Shown one piece after another: positions 33,479 through 42,547 of a stretch of 58,149 bases of DNA (position 1 is its first letter; each line of letters starts with the position of its first letter). The notes under the pieces are model-generated. The model was given only the letters and a program-made list of their open reading frames with translations. It ran no database searches and was not told the DNA's origin. Source of the DNA: Chloroflexi bacterium 54-19. Lineage in GTDB: Bacteria; Chloroflexota; Chloroflexia; Chloroheliales; Chloroheliaceae. Both the position numbers and the translations under genes were made by a program. The stretch covers positions 1 to 58,149 of the forward strand of contig MKTJ01000060.1 of NCBI GenBank assembly GCA_001898225.1, read 5' to 3'.

Positions 33479-35314
33479 TTACTTTTTAAGGTAAATCTTG
33501 CACTCGCTGGCCCCGATTACGTCTACCATCTGGCCGTTTTCGGTGGATTTATCGTAATCGAAGATAAATTCGTGCCATTCACCTTCCGGGAAGTTTGGTA
33601 CGGCGTAATCGCCCAGGGCGTTGTCGCTAAAGTTTGCCACCACCGCTACGACCCCGCCACCATCGTCCCAGCGCTTCCAGGCCAGCACTTTATTTTCTTC
33701 GTCGAGGTGGAAGAATTCGATGTGTTCGGTCTTGAGCGCGTTGGTGGTCTTACGCAGGAAAATCAGGCCGCTATAGAAGTGGAACAGGTCGGAATTTTCC
33801 TGGTTTTCGAGCAGTTCCCAGTGAAGCGGCCGCGGTTCAATGCTCTTATCCCAGTATTCGCCGAATTCCTCGCCCATCCAGACCATCGGTACCCCGACCG
33901 ATGTCATCGTAACGGCGGCGGCCAGTTTGGACTTCCGAAAAGCTTTTTCCCCGGTAATATTGGCCGTTCCAAGCTCGAACATCAGGCGGTTATGGTCGTG
34001 ATTGGAAATATAGTTCACGGCAGCGGTAGGGCCGATGATGCCGCTCCGGGCCGGTTCGATGGCGGCCTGGGTCTTTTCCCAATCAAAAGGCTGCCAGCCG
34101 CTAAATTCGCTCTCGCGCATGTTAGCCGTCATTTGCCAGTAGAAATAGTCGTGCCAGAGCCCGTCCATCGGTTTGCCAAAGCCGACAATGGCCGGGTCAA
34201 TCGGCAAATGTTCGGCAATCAGGTAAAAAGGTTTCATGCCGTTAGCCTGTTTTACCGAATCGCCGAGCCAGTGGAGGAAGTCGAAGTTATCAATCAGGGC
34301 GGTGGCATCGAAGCGGACCCCATCGAGATGATATTCGGTGACCCAGTGGAAAGCGACTTCATTCATGAACTTGCGGGCCGGGAAAAGTTTGAAGTTATCG
34401 TCCCAGTGGTCGTAGTCGAACTTGGGGCCGAACTGGAACTCATCGGTATTTTGCTCCTTGAACCAGTAATTGTGGTCAATCTGGGCCAGGGGATTTTCGT
34501 CCTGCCCGTGGTTGGCGACCAGGTCCAGGATTACCCGGATGCCCCGCCCGTGACATTCGTCAATCAAGGTCTTGAGGTCGGCGCTTTTCCCATAGGCGGT
34601 TTCGACCGCGTAGAAGTGGCGGGGATTATAACCCCAGCTGGTATCGCCGGGAAATTCGCTGACCGGCATCAGTTCGATGGCGTTGACGCCCAGGCTGCCC
34701 AGGTAGTCGAGCCGGTCCACCACCCCTTTGAAGTTGCCGCCAAAATCTTTGACGTGCAGTTCGTAAATAACCAGTTCTACATCGGCGGGCAGCGAGTCCA
34801 TATCGTGCTGCCACTCGTAATGGTCCACGATAATTTTGCCGTCGAGGACATGCACGACCGAGTTATCGTTGTTCATTTCGTTGACATCGGTCGCCATCGG
34901 GTCGGTGACGCAGACCCATTGACCGAGTTGCCAGGGGCTGTTTGATTCAATCCAGAATTTGTATTCGTAGTCGCCGTCGGCCAGTTCGAAGGTGGAGCGA
35001 AAATAACCGTCGTTACCCTTTTCGAGTTCGTGTTCTTTCCATTCGGTGAAATCGCCCTGGATGGCCGCCCGGTTGATGTATGGGGCAAAGAGGGAAAATT
35101 CGATAGGGGCGGTTTTTTCTTCCTCGGCCCGCTGGCGGGTGTGTTTGGCCGAGCGCCCGGTGAGGTAATGGGGCGGCACTTTTTCCAGAACTTCTACCCC
35201 GGAACTGATGACTTTATTTAGAGAGATTTCACTTTTGCCTTTTTTAGCCCTGTCTACTTCCCCGGCCAACTGGTCTTCTACTTCAAGGCGGCGACGTTTA
35301 TCCAGTTTATCCAT
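33479..35314 (-). CDS. GH13 alpha-glucan enzyme with CBM48
   Basis: Alpha-amylase-superfamily enzyme of 611 residues. After a charged N-terminus, residues about 75-140 form a CBM48-like starch-binding domain (FAPYINRAAIQGDFTEWKEH, DGDYEYKFWI). The barrel has ELMPVSEFPGDTSWGYNPRHF, DLVANH, the nucleophile in DGVRFDATA (about 334), the acid/base in LIAEH (about 366) and the third acid in SNHDHNR (about 437). A C-terminal beta domain follows. This is the layout of branching enzymes and trehalohydrolases; the exact reaction cannot be fixed. No signal peptide, so glycogen or maltodextrin metabolism inside the cell. Confidence 0.85.
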   Translation of the reverse strand: MDKLDKRRRLEVEDQLAGEVDRAKKGKSEISLNKVISSGVEVLEKVPPHYLTGRSAKHTRQRAEEEKTAPIEFSLFAPYINRAAIQGDFTEWKEHELEKGNDGYFRSTFELADGDYEYKFWIESNSPWQLGQWVCVTDPMATDVNEMNNDNSVVHVLDGKIIVDHYEWQHDMDSLPADVELVIYELHVKDFGGNFKGVVDRLDYLGSLGVNAIELMPVSEFPGDTSWGYNPRHFYAVETAYGKSADLKTLIDECHGRGIRVILDLVANHGQDENPLAQIDHNYWFKEQNTDEFQFGPKFDYDHWDDNFKLFPARKFMNEVAFHWVTEYHLDGVRFDATALIDNFDFLHWLGDSVKQANGMKPFYLIAEHLPIDPAIVGFGKPMDGLWHDYFYWQMTANMRESEFSGWQPFDWEKTQAAIEPARSGIIGPTAAVNYISNHDHNRLMFELGTANITGEKAFRKSKLAAAVTMTSVGVPMVWMGEEFGEYWDKSIEPRPLHWELLENQENSDLFHFYSGLIFLRKTTNALKTEHIEFFHLDEENKVLAWKRWDDGGGVVAVVANFSDNALGDYAVPNFPEGEWHEFIFDYDKSTENGQMVDVIGASECKIYLKK

Positions 35315-35607
35315 TTTTGATAATCACTTTCTAAGGAAAAATATATATTCAGCCAAAACCTACTAAAGCTCTTATGTCCGGCTCGGACGCTCGGAAATAA
35401 TCCTCACTGTAAATTGTGAGGTGTAAGCCGTACCGGTAATTGTTCGAAAGAGGAAATTTGAATTGTCCCGTGCCTGCAACGATGCTGGCACCCGTGCCAG
35501 CGCCGGCAAAAATAGCCCCAAATTAACGGAGTAATTCACAAGTTCCGCCAATATAGGGGCAAAAACCGTGCCAGTCAGTGACCGGCACGGCGAGTTTAAC
35601 TAAATCT
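35315..35607. other. Intergenic region between proC and the GH13 gene
   Basis: 293 bp holding the proC terminator at its right end and a perfect 8-bp hairpin GCTGGCAC-CC-GTGCCAGC (35484-35501). The latter resembles the ACCAGC/GCTGGT operator words at 33337-33353 and could be a regulator site or second terminator. No coding sequence is seen. Confidence 0.5.
35561..35590 (-). terminator. Terminator after proC
   Basis: CCGTGCC (35566-35572) pairs with GGCACGG (35584-35590); on the minus strand five U residues follow (35561-35565). It begins 18 bp beyond the proC stop. Confidence 0.8.
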
Positions 35608-36489
35608 TTACTTTTTGTTAGCTATCGCACTGAGAGTGGCGGTTTTCTGGTAGGCCGCGTAGACCGCCTTGGAGAATATTGTGCGGACGCTCCCTTTTTC
35701 CAGTTCGTAGAGGGCTTCGGCGGTGGTGCCGTTGGGGGAGGTGACCATGTTACGCAGTTCGGCGGGATGGTTGGGTGATTCTTTGACCAGCAGGACCGAA
35801 CCGAGTAAGGTCTGGGTGACCAGTTCGCGGGCGTCGTTGCGACTGAAACCCAGGTGGACCGCCGCGTCAATCAAGGCTTCCATGACCAGGAAGACGTAGG
35901 CCGGGCCGGAGCCGCTGACCGCCGTCGCCATGTCGATGAAGCGTTCTTCCTCGAAGTACATTTCTTTGCCCAGGGCACTAAAGAGGGCCCGGACCTGGCT
36001 GCGCTGGCGGTCAGTGACGGCAGGTGTGGTCGTCCAGACCGACATGCCATAGCCGATGCGGGCCGGAGTGTTGGGCATTGCCCGCACCACCGCCGGGTGG
36101 TCAAGGGTCTGGCCCATTGTCTCCATGGTCGCGCCGGTCACGATAGAAATCAATAACTGGCGGGGTTCGATATTTCCCGCCAGTTCTTTCAAGACCGGGT
36201 TCAACCGCTGGGGTTTGACACACAGAATGATTATATCGGCTTGCCGGGCGGCTTCCAGGTTCGAAGTGGTGGATTTTATCCCCAGCTTCTCGGCCAGTTC
36301 GGTGGCCCGGCGTGAGCGAGGGTGACTGGCGATGATAGCGTCGGGCCGGGCCAGTTGGCGTTCCAGCACTCCCGAAATCATCACTTCGGCCATGACCCCA
36401 CCGCCGATGAAAGCTAACTTTTGATCGGCCAGGGCCGCCCGCGCTTCTTGTTCGTGGGCGGCCTGGTCGTCCAGGTCTTGCGGATGCAA
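35608..36489 (-). CDS. proC: ProC, pyrroline-5-carboxylate reductase
   Basis: NAD(P)H-dependent enzyme of 293 residues that makes proline from pyrroline-5-carboxylate. The Rossmann motif is IGGGVMAEVMISG, followed by CVKPQRLNPVLKEL, VVRAMPNTPARIGYG and the C-terminal signature AVSGSGPAYVFLVMEAL...TLLGSVLLVKESP...NMVTSPNGTTAEAL. The start is a TTG with AAGGAG 10 nt upstream, 1 nt after the stop of the surface-protein gene. About 20 extra N-terminal residues precede the usual start. Confidence 0.95.
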   Translation of the reverse strand: MHPQDLDDQAAHEQEARAALADQKLAFIGGGVMAEVMISGVLERQLARPDAIIASHPRSRRATELAEKLGIKSTTSNLEAARQADIIILCVKPQRLNPVLKELAGNIEPRQLLISIVTGATMETMGQTLDHPAVVRAMPNTPARIGYGMSVWTTTPAVTDRQRSQVRALFSALGKEMYFEEERFIDMATAVSGSGPAYVFLVMEALIDAAVHLGFSRNDARELVTQTLLGSVLLVKESPNHPAELRNMVTSPNGTTAEALYELEKGSVRTIFSKAVYAAYQKTATLSAIANKK

Positions 36490-36490
36490 G

Positions 36491-38062
36491 TTACTTTTGC
36501 TCCTTCTGGTCAGGTTTCCGGCTCCGTCCGGTCAGGTACAAACCGAAGATGCCAAGACCACCGGCTGCAATAGCTGCCAGTATCAGCCAGAATACGGGGG
36601 TATCCTGGGTACCATCCTGGCCGGTACCGGTCGCGGGAGCCTGGGACGGGACGCCCCCACCCTGGCCGCCCGTAGCCTGCGTCACGGAAGCCGGAACAAT
36701 ATCAATCAGGCCCGGCAGGCCCGGAATGCGCTGCTGGAAAGCCTGGCTGCGGTTGAAGCTGCCGCTTACAAAGAGGCTGCTGCCGTTCAGGTTCCCGTTG
36801 GGAGCGTCAATCGAAAGGACCAGGCTGGCGCTCTGTTTCGGGCTGAGCGAGAAGGTTCCCCAGCGGACGGTATTGTTGGAAGTAACCGTCGCAGTACCGA
36901 GCGACGCGGTCGCCGCCGTCACTGTGGCCCCGGAAGGCAGGTTCACGATAACAGTATCGTTCAGGTTAACCGGAGAATCACCAGCCCCAACCTGGACTGT
37001 TAACAAGAAGTGGGTGCCATCCTGCTGGCTCGTAGCGGTACAGAGGCGCAGGACCGTGCCAACAGGCGAAGTCAGGTTACAGGTCGGCGGCGCAGCAGTC
37101 GTTGGGGCGGCGGTGGTCGCCGGAGTAGTCGGCGCGGCGGTAGTTGGCGCAGCAGTCGTCGGGGCCGCGGTGGTCGGGACCGCCGTGGTGGCCGGGATGG
37201 TGCTCAGGCTAAAGGCGTTATCGCGGGAAGGATTTTTACCGTCCAGTTTGAACTGCCGCACATCGGCATCGTTCGCCTTGTATTTGGTGTGGTCGTAATC
37301 AAGGCTTACGGTGTAATCTCCGGCGCATAAATTATTAAAGTAGAAATAGCCACCGTCCCCGATGGTTACCGAGTTTTTGGAAGTGCCGGTCAGGTTGACT
37401 ACCACGCCCGCGCCTGGTTTGCCGTCAATCAGGACATAGCCTTGAATCTGGCTACCGCAGGTAGGCTGGGGTTTGGTTGTTACCGGTATGCTGGGGCTGG
37501 GAGAGGGTGCCGTGGTAGTCGCGGGAATACCCACACCGGATAAAGCGGTGCTGGCGGTCGGAACCTGCTGAGAAGGGGCATTCAAACTATTGGTAAGTTT
37601 AATTTTCGAACCGCCCTCGCTGTTAATAACAGCCTCGCCAGAGCCAGGGCTAAATCCAGCAGCAGGACCATAAGCAAAATTAATGGTACCGGCGTGGGGA
37701 CCGGCGGTCAGAGGATTAAATTGGACTGTAACACTACAGCTATTATCAGGCGAAACGTTAACGCCATTGCACCCGTTGTTTACCACGGTAAAGTTACCGT
37801 CCCCGACATAGGTAGCGGTAACATTGTAGGTGGTGGTCAAACTGGGTGAAACAGAAAAGACCGCATCCTGGGTACCACTGTTGGTACCGACCGTTACGTT
37901 ACCAAAGTTTAAGGGACCGTTAGCGGTCTGGGCGTGGGCACTGGTTAATTGATTAAAGCCAAGGAATAGCATGCTTATAATAATTAACCCTGCTAGGATG
38001 ATAAGGAACAACCGGTTCTGCCTGGGATTGTCCGCAAGTACGGACATGGGTTGCTTAGCCAT
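36491..38062 (-). CDS. Cell-surface anchored multi-domain protein
   Basis: Protein of 523 residues. A signal segment (LFLIILAGLIIISMLFLGF) is followed by a choice-of-anchor-D-like beta domain (LNFGNVTVGTNSGTQDAVFSV, SCSVTVQFNPLTAGPHAGTI), a Pro/Thr/Ser linker, a carboxypeptidase-regulatory/SdrD-like domain (IQGYVLIDGKPGAGVVVNLTG), a TTAAPTTAAP linker and a DUF11-like domain. A C-terminal membrane helix (FWLILAAIAAGGLGIFGLYL) with basic tail RSRKPDQKEQK anchors it, without a clear LPxTG. It is probably structural or adhesive. Its stop is 1 nt before proC. Confidence 0.8.
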   Translation of the reverse strand: MAKQPMSVLADNPRQNRLFLIILAGLIIISMLFLGFNQLTSAHAQTANGPLNFGNVTVGTNSGTQDAVFSVSPSLTTTYNVTATYVGDGNFTVVNNGCNGVNVSPDNSCSVTVQFNPLTAGPHAGTINFAYGPAAGFSPGSGEAVINSEGGSKIKLTNSLNAPSQQVPTASTALSGVGIPATTTAPSPSPSIPVTTKPQPTCGSQIQGYVLIDGKPGAGVVVNLTGTSKNSVTIGDGGYFYFNNLCAGDYTVSLDYDHTKYKANDADVRQFKLDGKNPSRDNAFSLSTIPATTAVPTTAAPTTAAPTTAAPTTPATTAAPTTAAPPTCNLTSPVGTVLRLCTATSQQDGTHFLLTVQVGAGDSPVNLNDTVIVNLPSGATVTAATASLGTATVTSNNTVRWGTFSLSPKQSASLVLSIDAPNGNLNGSSLFVSGSFNRSQAFQQRIPGLPGLIDIVPASVTQATGGQGGGVPSQAPATGTGQDGTQDTPVFWLILAAIAAGGLGIFGLYLTGRSRKPDQKEQK

Positions 38063-38507
38063 AAATGGTTTCTCCTGGGTTACTTGGCGTAAATTGAAGT
38101 AAAAACCTCAATACAATTTGAAATGCGCCCGTAGAAGTTTTTTGGATGGGAAGCTTTTTACATAAGAAAAAACTCGAGACCAATCCTGGGCTCTTACAAG
38201 CATAAACGTTTATCAGGCCAAAATTTTCAATTGTAGTTTACCTTTGAGCAGACCGAGGACGAAAAGAAGTTAAAAACGTTCCTTTTCAACCTTTACATAA
38301 ATGTAAAGTGGTATATTAATTATAGGGTCGTTTTGAGGCACTGTCAATAACTTTAGCTTCTGAGAAAAGGCTATTCGTAATTTTTACTAAAATTTTACCG
38401 CTGTCGGGAAATTTTTAACCTCATAATCAGGATTAGGCCAGGCCATTTGTGTTATAATCAGGCTAATTGTTATTCATTAAATTACAAAGGAAGACCTTTT
38501 AATTTGT
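38063..38507. other. 445-bp divergent intergenic region with palindrome
   Basis: Lies between the surface-protein gene and the DsbA-like gene. A perfect palindrome CTTTACAT-AA-ATGTAAAG (38291-38308) is followed by the AT-rich GTATATTAATTATAG, so it may be an operator beside a promoter. A TATAAT (38452-38457) sits 50 bp before the DsbA-like gene. No coding sequence is seen. Confidence 0.5.
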
Positions 38508-39365
38508 ATGGCAAACCAGAATAAACCCCGGCAGGCGTCCAACCCTACTCAAAACGCCGCCAATAATCTGAAATCCGGCGCATCTTCCTCCACCCCGGCC
38601 CGCTCAAATCCCACCAGTTCCGCTTCATCTTCGACCGGTAACGGTTCTCGGAAAATGACGCCCCGGCAGGAAGCCGCCCGCAAACGGGCCCAGCAACGCC
38701 GCCGGACTCAGTTACTGGTCACCGGGGCTATTGTGATAGTAGTCGCCGCCGCGCTTATCATCCTGGGAATTTCGCTTTCCCAGCCGGTCAATTTCAATAA
38801 TATCCCGGCTACGATTACCACCGATGCCGTACCTTTCCAACTGGGTCCTTCCGACGCTAAAGTGACCGTCGAGGAATATGCCGATTACCAGTGCCCTTAC
38901 TGCGCCCTGTTCCATTCGCAGAGTCAGCCCCAGTTTATCAGCGACTATATCACGACTAACAAGGGCGTGAAATTTATCTTTAAGCCGTTCCCTTTTATTG
39001 ACCAGAACAAAGGCAATCGCGAGTCGCATACTACTGTTGAGGCAGCTTATTGCGCAGCGGACCAGAAACGCTTCTGGGATTACGATAATGCTCTATACGA
39101 CAACCAGAAACCCGAAAATTCCGGTTTCTGGACCTATGACCATCTGAAAGCCCTGGCGAAAGCTTTGCAGCTTGATACCAATTCCTTTAATAGCTGTCTC
39201 GATAGCGGTAAGTATAAAAACCAGGCTTCGAATGACGCGACAGCCGCGCAGACAAGAGGTGTAACCGGCACGCCGACTTTCTTCATCAACAACCAGATGA
39301 TTAATTATACCGATTATAACTCGCTAAAAACCGCGATTGAGTCGGCTATCGCTTCTACGAAGTAA
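38508..39365 (+). CDS. Membrane-anchored DsbA-like thiol oxidoreductase
   Basis: Protein of 285 residues with an Asn/Ser/Pro-rich cytoplasmic N-terminus, one membrane helix near 66-88 (LLVTGAIVIVVAAALIILGI) and an outer thioredoxin fold (DSBA/thioredoxin_4). The active site is C129-P-Y-C132 in YADYQCPYCALFH, and the cis-proline loop is RGVTGTPTFFINNQ. It should form or shuffle disulfides in exported proteins. The VKOR gene 27 bp downstream would reoxidise it. Confidence 0.92.
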   Translation: MANQNKPRQASNPTQNAANNLKSGASSSTPARSNPTSSASSSTGNGSRKMTPRQEAARKRAQQRRRTQLLVTGAIVIVVAAALIILGISLSQPVNFNNIPATITTDAVPFQLGPSDAKVTVEEYADYQCPYCALFHSQSQPQFISDYITTNKGVKFIFKPFPFIDQNKGNRESHTTVEAAYCAADQKRFWDYDNALYDNQKPENSGFWTYDHLKALAKALQLDTNSFNSCLDSGKYKNQASNDATAAQTRGVTGTPTFFINNQMINYTDYNSLKTAIESAIASTK

Positions 39366-39392
39366 ACCCGGCGGGGAAAGGTCAGGCGCAAG

Positions 39393-39920
39393 ATGGCTCA
39401 AAACGTTAATTCCAAGCAGATAGCGGACGCGGTTCCAACCGGGCAAGCTGTGGCCCGCCCCGCCCGTTTGGACCTTGTTTTTACCGCTCTGACGGTAATC
39501 GGTATCGGGATTTCGGGTTATCTTTCCTGGGCCCACCTGACCTATACCCCAATTATTTGTACGGCGGATTTGAGTTGCGACACGGTCAATCGGAGCGCCT
39601 ATGCTTATTTCCCGCCGACCTGGGGCATTCCGGTCTCTTACCTGGGACTGGTAGCTTACCTGGCCCTGTTCGGCCTGATAATCTGGCGGATGCGGGTGGC
39701 CCGGCAAGCGGTCCTGGTAGGTGGTAACGGGTTACTTTCCAGAGTAGACCTGGGCCTGTTTGTGGCAACCCTGCTCGGCCTGATTTTTTCGGCGTACCTG
39801 ACCGCGATGGAGTTGTTCGTCATTCACGCGGTCTGCTGGTGGTGTGTGGGGTCGGCTACGGTTATAACAATTTTATTCGGGATTGCTACTGCCCGTATCT
39901 GGACTGGAAACGAATATTAA
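39393..39920 (+). CDS. VKOR-family disulfide bond catalyst
   Basis: Integral membrane protein of 175 residues with four or five helices, homologous to vitamin K epoxide reductase. The active-site pair is C148-W-W-C151 in VIHAVCWWCVGS, and the loop pair is C56 and C62 (IICTADLSCDTVN), with the conserved serine/threonine region near RSAYAYFPPTWGIPVSYLG. In bacteria this protein replaces DsbB: it oxidises the DsbA-like partner and passes electrons to quinone. Encoded right behind that partner. A perfect 32-bp palindrome follows. Confidence 0.93.
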   Translation: MAQNVNSKQIADAVPTGQAVARPARLDLVFTALTVIGIGISGYLSWAHLTYTPIICTADLSCDTVNRSAYAYFPPTWGIPVSYLGLVAYLALFGLIIWRMRVARQAVLVGGNGLLSRVDLGLFVATLLGLIFSAYLTAMELFVIHAVCWWCVGSATVITILFGIATARIWTGNEY

Positions 39921-39929
39921 ACCGGACTT

Positions 39930-39961
39930 GTAGAACCGGGCTAAATTTAGCCCGGTTCTAC
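39930..39961 (+). terminator. Perfect 32-bp palindrome, likely terminator
   Basis: GTAGAACCGGGCTAAA is followed at once by its exact reverse complement. The tract after it is only ACAAATTTT, so it is an imperfect rho-independent terminator. It lies 10 bp after the VKOR gene and 30 bp before the next start. Confidence 0.65.
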
Positions 39962-39990
39962 ACAAATTTTAAAGAGGAGTAAAGGTAAGA

Positions 39991-41046
39991 ATGGTTTTGA
40001 TGCGGGATGAAGTGCTGGAGCAGCCTAAAGCCGTCGAAAAGGCCCTCAAAGAAGGGTTACCGCTTATCCGTAATATTGCCCGGCGGATTAGCGCTTTTCA
40101 GCCGGACCTGATTTTTATCGCCGCCCGTGGTACTTCCGACAACGCCGCGACCTATGCCCGCTACCTGTTCGAAGCCTTTACCGGCCTACCGGTTTCGCTG
40201 GCCGCACCCTCGCTCTTTACGCTCTATCACCGTCCCCCCAACCTGAAAAAAGCCCTGGTTATCGGGGTTTCGCAGTCGGGCGGCGGTGAGGATATTGTGG
40301 CAGTCATCAAGGAGGGCCGTAAACAAGGAGCTATGACTCTGGCCCTGACCAACAAGCCCGAATCGCCCCTGGCCCTGGCTGCCCAGGATGTCATTCCTCT
40401 GAACGTGGGGCCGGAGTTTTCGGTGGCCGCAACCAAGACCTACACCGGCGAACTGGCCTTGCTGGCCTTGCTGGCGGCGGAACTGGCCGATGATAACGGT
40501 CTTCGAATGGGTCTCGACCGGTTGCCCACCTCGATTGATAAGTCCCTTCAACTCGAAGACGGTCTGAAAAACCTGGCGAACCAGGAACTTTACACCAGCG
40601 CGCGTCACTGCCTGACGTTGGGCCGGGGTTATAACTTTTCGACGGCCCTGGAAATCGCGCTCAAACTCAAAGAGACCAGCTATTTCTTCGCGGCCCCCTA
40701 TTCGTCTGCTGACTTTTTGCATGGACCTTTCGCCCTGGCCGAACAGAGTTTGCCCGCTATTTTAATCGGCGCGAACGGCCCGGCGATTCCCGGCCTGCTG
40801 GAACTTGCCCAAAAATTGACCGACCGGGGGGTCGAACTCCTGTGTATCGGTGATGACGAGGGTTTACTTAAACTGGCGACTTCGAAGGATAGCGCCTTCC
40901 GGCTGGATTTGAGCGGGATTCCAGAGGCGCTCAGCCCGATTGTAAGTGTGGTGCCCGGCCAGTTGTTCGCCATGCACCTGGCGCTGGCGCGGGGGTACAA
41001 CCCGGACCAGCCGCGCGGTTTGCAAAAAGTTACCAGCACCCGCTAA
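39991..41046 (+). CDS. SIS-domain sugar-phosphate isomerase/deaminase
   Basis: Protein of 351 residues built of two SIS domains like the C-terminal half of GlmS, without the glutaminase domain. Motifs are FIAARGTSDNAATYARYLFE, VIGVSQSGGGEDIVAVI, ATKTYTGELALLALLA, LGRGYNFSTALEIALKLKET and YSSADFLHGPFAL. Such proteins act on aminosugar phosphates (glucosamine-6-phosphate deaminase NagB-II or AgaS-like). GAGGAG and AAAGG precede the ATG. No neighbouring sugar uptake genes help to define the substrate. Confidence 0.85.
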   Translation: MVLMRDEVLEQPKAVEKALKEGLPLIRNIARRISAFQPDLIFIAARGTSDNAATYARYLFEAFTGLPVSLAAPSLFTLYHRPPNLKKALVIGVSQSGGGEDIVAVIKEGRKQGAMTLALTNKPESPLALAAQDVIPLNVGPEFSVAATKTYTGELALLALLAAELADDNGLRMGLDRLPTSIDKSLQLEDGLKNLANQELYTSARHCLTLGRGYNFSTALEIALKLKETSYFFAAPYSSADFLHGPFALAEQSLPAILIGANGPAIPGLLELAQKLTDRGVELLCIGDDEGLLKLATSKDSAFRLDLSGIPEALSPIVSVVPGQLFAMHLALARGYNPDQPRGLQKVTSTR

Positions 41047-41194
41047 CCGGGGCACCTAAAACTCTGCCTGTTTGGGCCAGGAATAACCTCCGGGCAGAGC
41101 CAAGCAACCAGAGATTCAAAGTAATTTAGAGATTCCGGGTACTTTCTCCATTGGTTTTATAATTTAGTGGACTGATAATAATGGGCTCAACCAT

Positions 41195-41217
41195 AAACGT
41201 TGTGGCGTGCAACGTTC
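41195..41217. repeat. Degenerate AACGTT-type repeat
   Basis: AAACGTTGTGGCGTGCAACGTT carries two AACGTT words in the arrangement of the other intergenic copies, but with changes. Confidence 0.45.
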
Positions 41218-41245
41218 AGGTTGGTTTTACCGGCGAAAGAGAGTT

Positions 41246-42478
41246 ATGTACGAGCAGAAAATCGAGTTAAGAGGCCATATCGTAGACAGTTTTATCCTGC
41301 CGCAAATTATGGATGCGATTATGGACCTCGGCGGCAACTATGTCTTCGAGCAGTTTGATATTGGCCGCACCAAGGATGAGCCAAGCTATTGTTTGATGAG
41401 GTTGAGCGCCGCTTCCCAGGATGCCCTCGACGAAACTTTGCGATTGGTGCAACGCCTGGGCGCAACTATCCTGGAAGACCGTGATTGCGAATTTAAACCG
41501 GCCCCGCGCGATGGGGTTTTCCCGCTAGACTTTTACAGTACGACCAATCTTCAGACCTTTGTGCGGGCCCAGGGGGAATGGATTCCGGTCGCAAAGACCG
41601 AGATGGACTGCGGTATTATTTTGCGGGAAAAGGACGGCAAGTCGAGTGCAATGTGTATCCCGGTTACCCATATCAAAAAGGGCGAACTGATTGCGGTCGG
41701 GCATACCGGTATCCGGCTCGAACCGATGGAACGCGACCGTAAACGCGAAGTCTTTGCCTTTATGGGTAGCTCGGTTTCGACCGAACGTCCCAAGGAACTG
41801 GCTATTGCCGGGCTGGTCAATGAAATGCGCGAGGCCAAGGCCCGTAACCGCAAGATTTTGCTGGTGGGCGGCCCGGCGATTGCCCATACCGGGGCGGCCA
41901 AATACCTGAGCAAACTAATCGAAATGGGTTACGTGGATGTACTTTTTGCAGGGAACGCCCTGGCGACCCACGACATCGAAACGGCCCTCTACGGGACTTC
42001 GCTCGGCATTTCGCTCAATACCGGACTGAACGAGGAAGAAGGTCACCAGCACCACATCCGGGCGATTAACACTATCCGCTATTATGGTTCCATCCAGTCG
42101 GCGGTTGAGGCCGGGGTTTTGAAGTCGGGCGTGATGTATACCCTGGTCAAGAAAAATATCCCGTTCGTGCTGTGCGGCTCGATTCGTGATGATGGGCCGC
42201 TGCCGGAGGTAATCACCGATGTGCTGGAGGGGCAGGACGCGATGCGGGCCCACATCGGCGACGTGGATATTGCTATCATGATTTCGACCATGCTTCATTC
42301 GATTGCGGTCGGTAACCTGCTACCGGCCAGGGTGCGGACGGTCTGCGTCGACATCAACCCGTCGGTCGTGACCAAACTGGCCGACCGGGGCAGCCACCAG
42401 ACCCTTGGTATCGTGACGGACGTGGAATCATTTTTGCGGGAACTCCAACACCAGCTTGAAGAAGCTGACAAGAATTGA
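41246..42478 (+). CDS. TIGR00300/LOR-SDH protein, likely ornithine cyclodeaminase
   Basis: Protein of 410 residues. The N-terminal domain begins YEQKIELRGHIVDSFILPQIMD with DIGRTKDEPSYCLMRL, the LOR/SDH region; the C-terminal part is a nucleotide-binding fold (ILLVGGPAIAHTGAAKYLSKLI, LFAGNALATHDIE). This is the TIGR00300 family, whose archaeal members and the cyanobacterial AgrE C-terminal domain are NAD-dependent ornithine cyclodeaminases forming proline. That activity is inferred here. The frame extends to a GTG at 41207, but ATG 41246 gives the family length and start. Confidence 0.75.
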   Translation: MYEQKIELRGHIVDSFILPQIMDAIMDLGGNYVFEQFDIGRTKDEPSYCLMRLSAASQDALDETLRLVQRLGATILEDRDCEFKPAPRDGVFPLDFYSTTNLQTFVRAQGEWIPVAKTEMDCGIILREKDGKSSAMCIPVTHIKKGELIAVGHTGIRLEPMERDRKREVFAFMGSSVSTERPKELAIAGLVNEMREAKARNRKILLVGGPAIAHTGAAKYLSKLIEMGYVDVLFAGNALATHDIETALYGTSLGISLNTGLNEEEGHQHHIRAINTIRYYGSIQSAVEAGVLKSGVMYTLVKKNIPFVLCGSIRDDGPLPEVITDVLEGQDAMRAHIGDVDIAIMISTMLHSIAVGNLLPARVRTVCVDINPSVVTKLADRGSHQTLGIVTDVESFLRELQHQLEEADKN

Positions 42479-42547
42479 GACCTGGGCTTTTGCCAGGATT
42501 TTGCTCGCAGTGAAGAAAAGATTAAGGGAAAGAATTAGTATAAAGAA

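Noticed and set aside
33572..34945. 457-codon open frame on the plus strand
   Set aside because: Antisense to the GH13 enzyme, whose catalytic motifs are in the other strand; no ribosome site and no family resemblance.
36491..38062. Sortase-anchored LPxTG protein
   Set aside because: The C-terminal helix and basic tail fit an anchor, but no LPxTG motif is visible before it; only a plain membrane anchor is supported.
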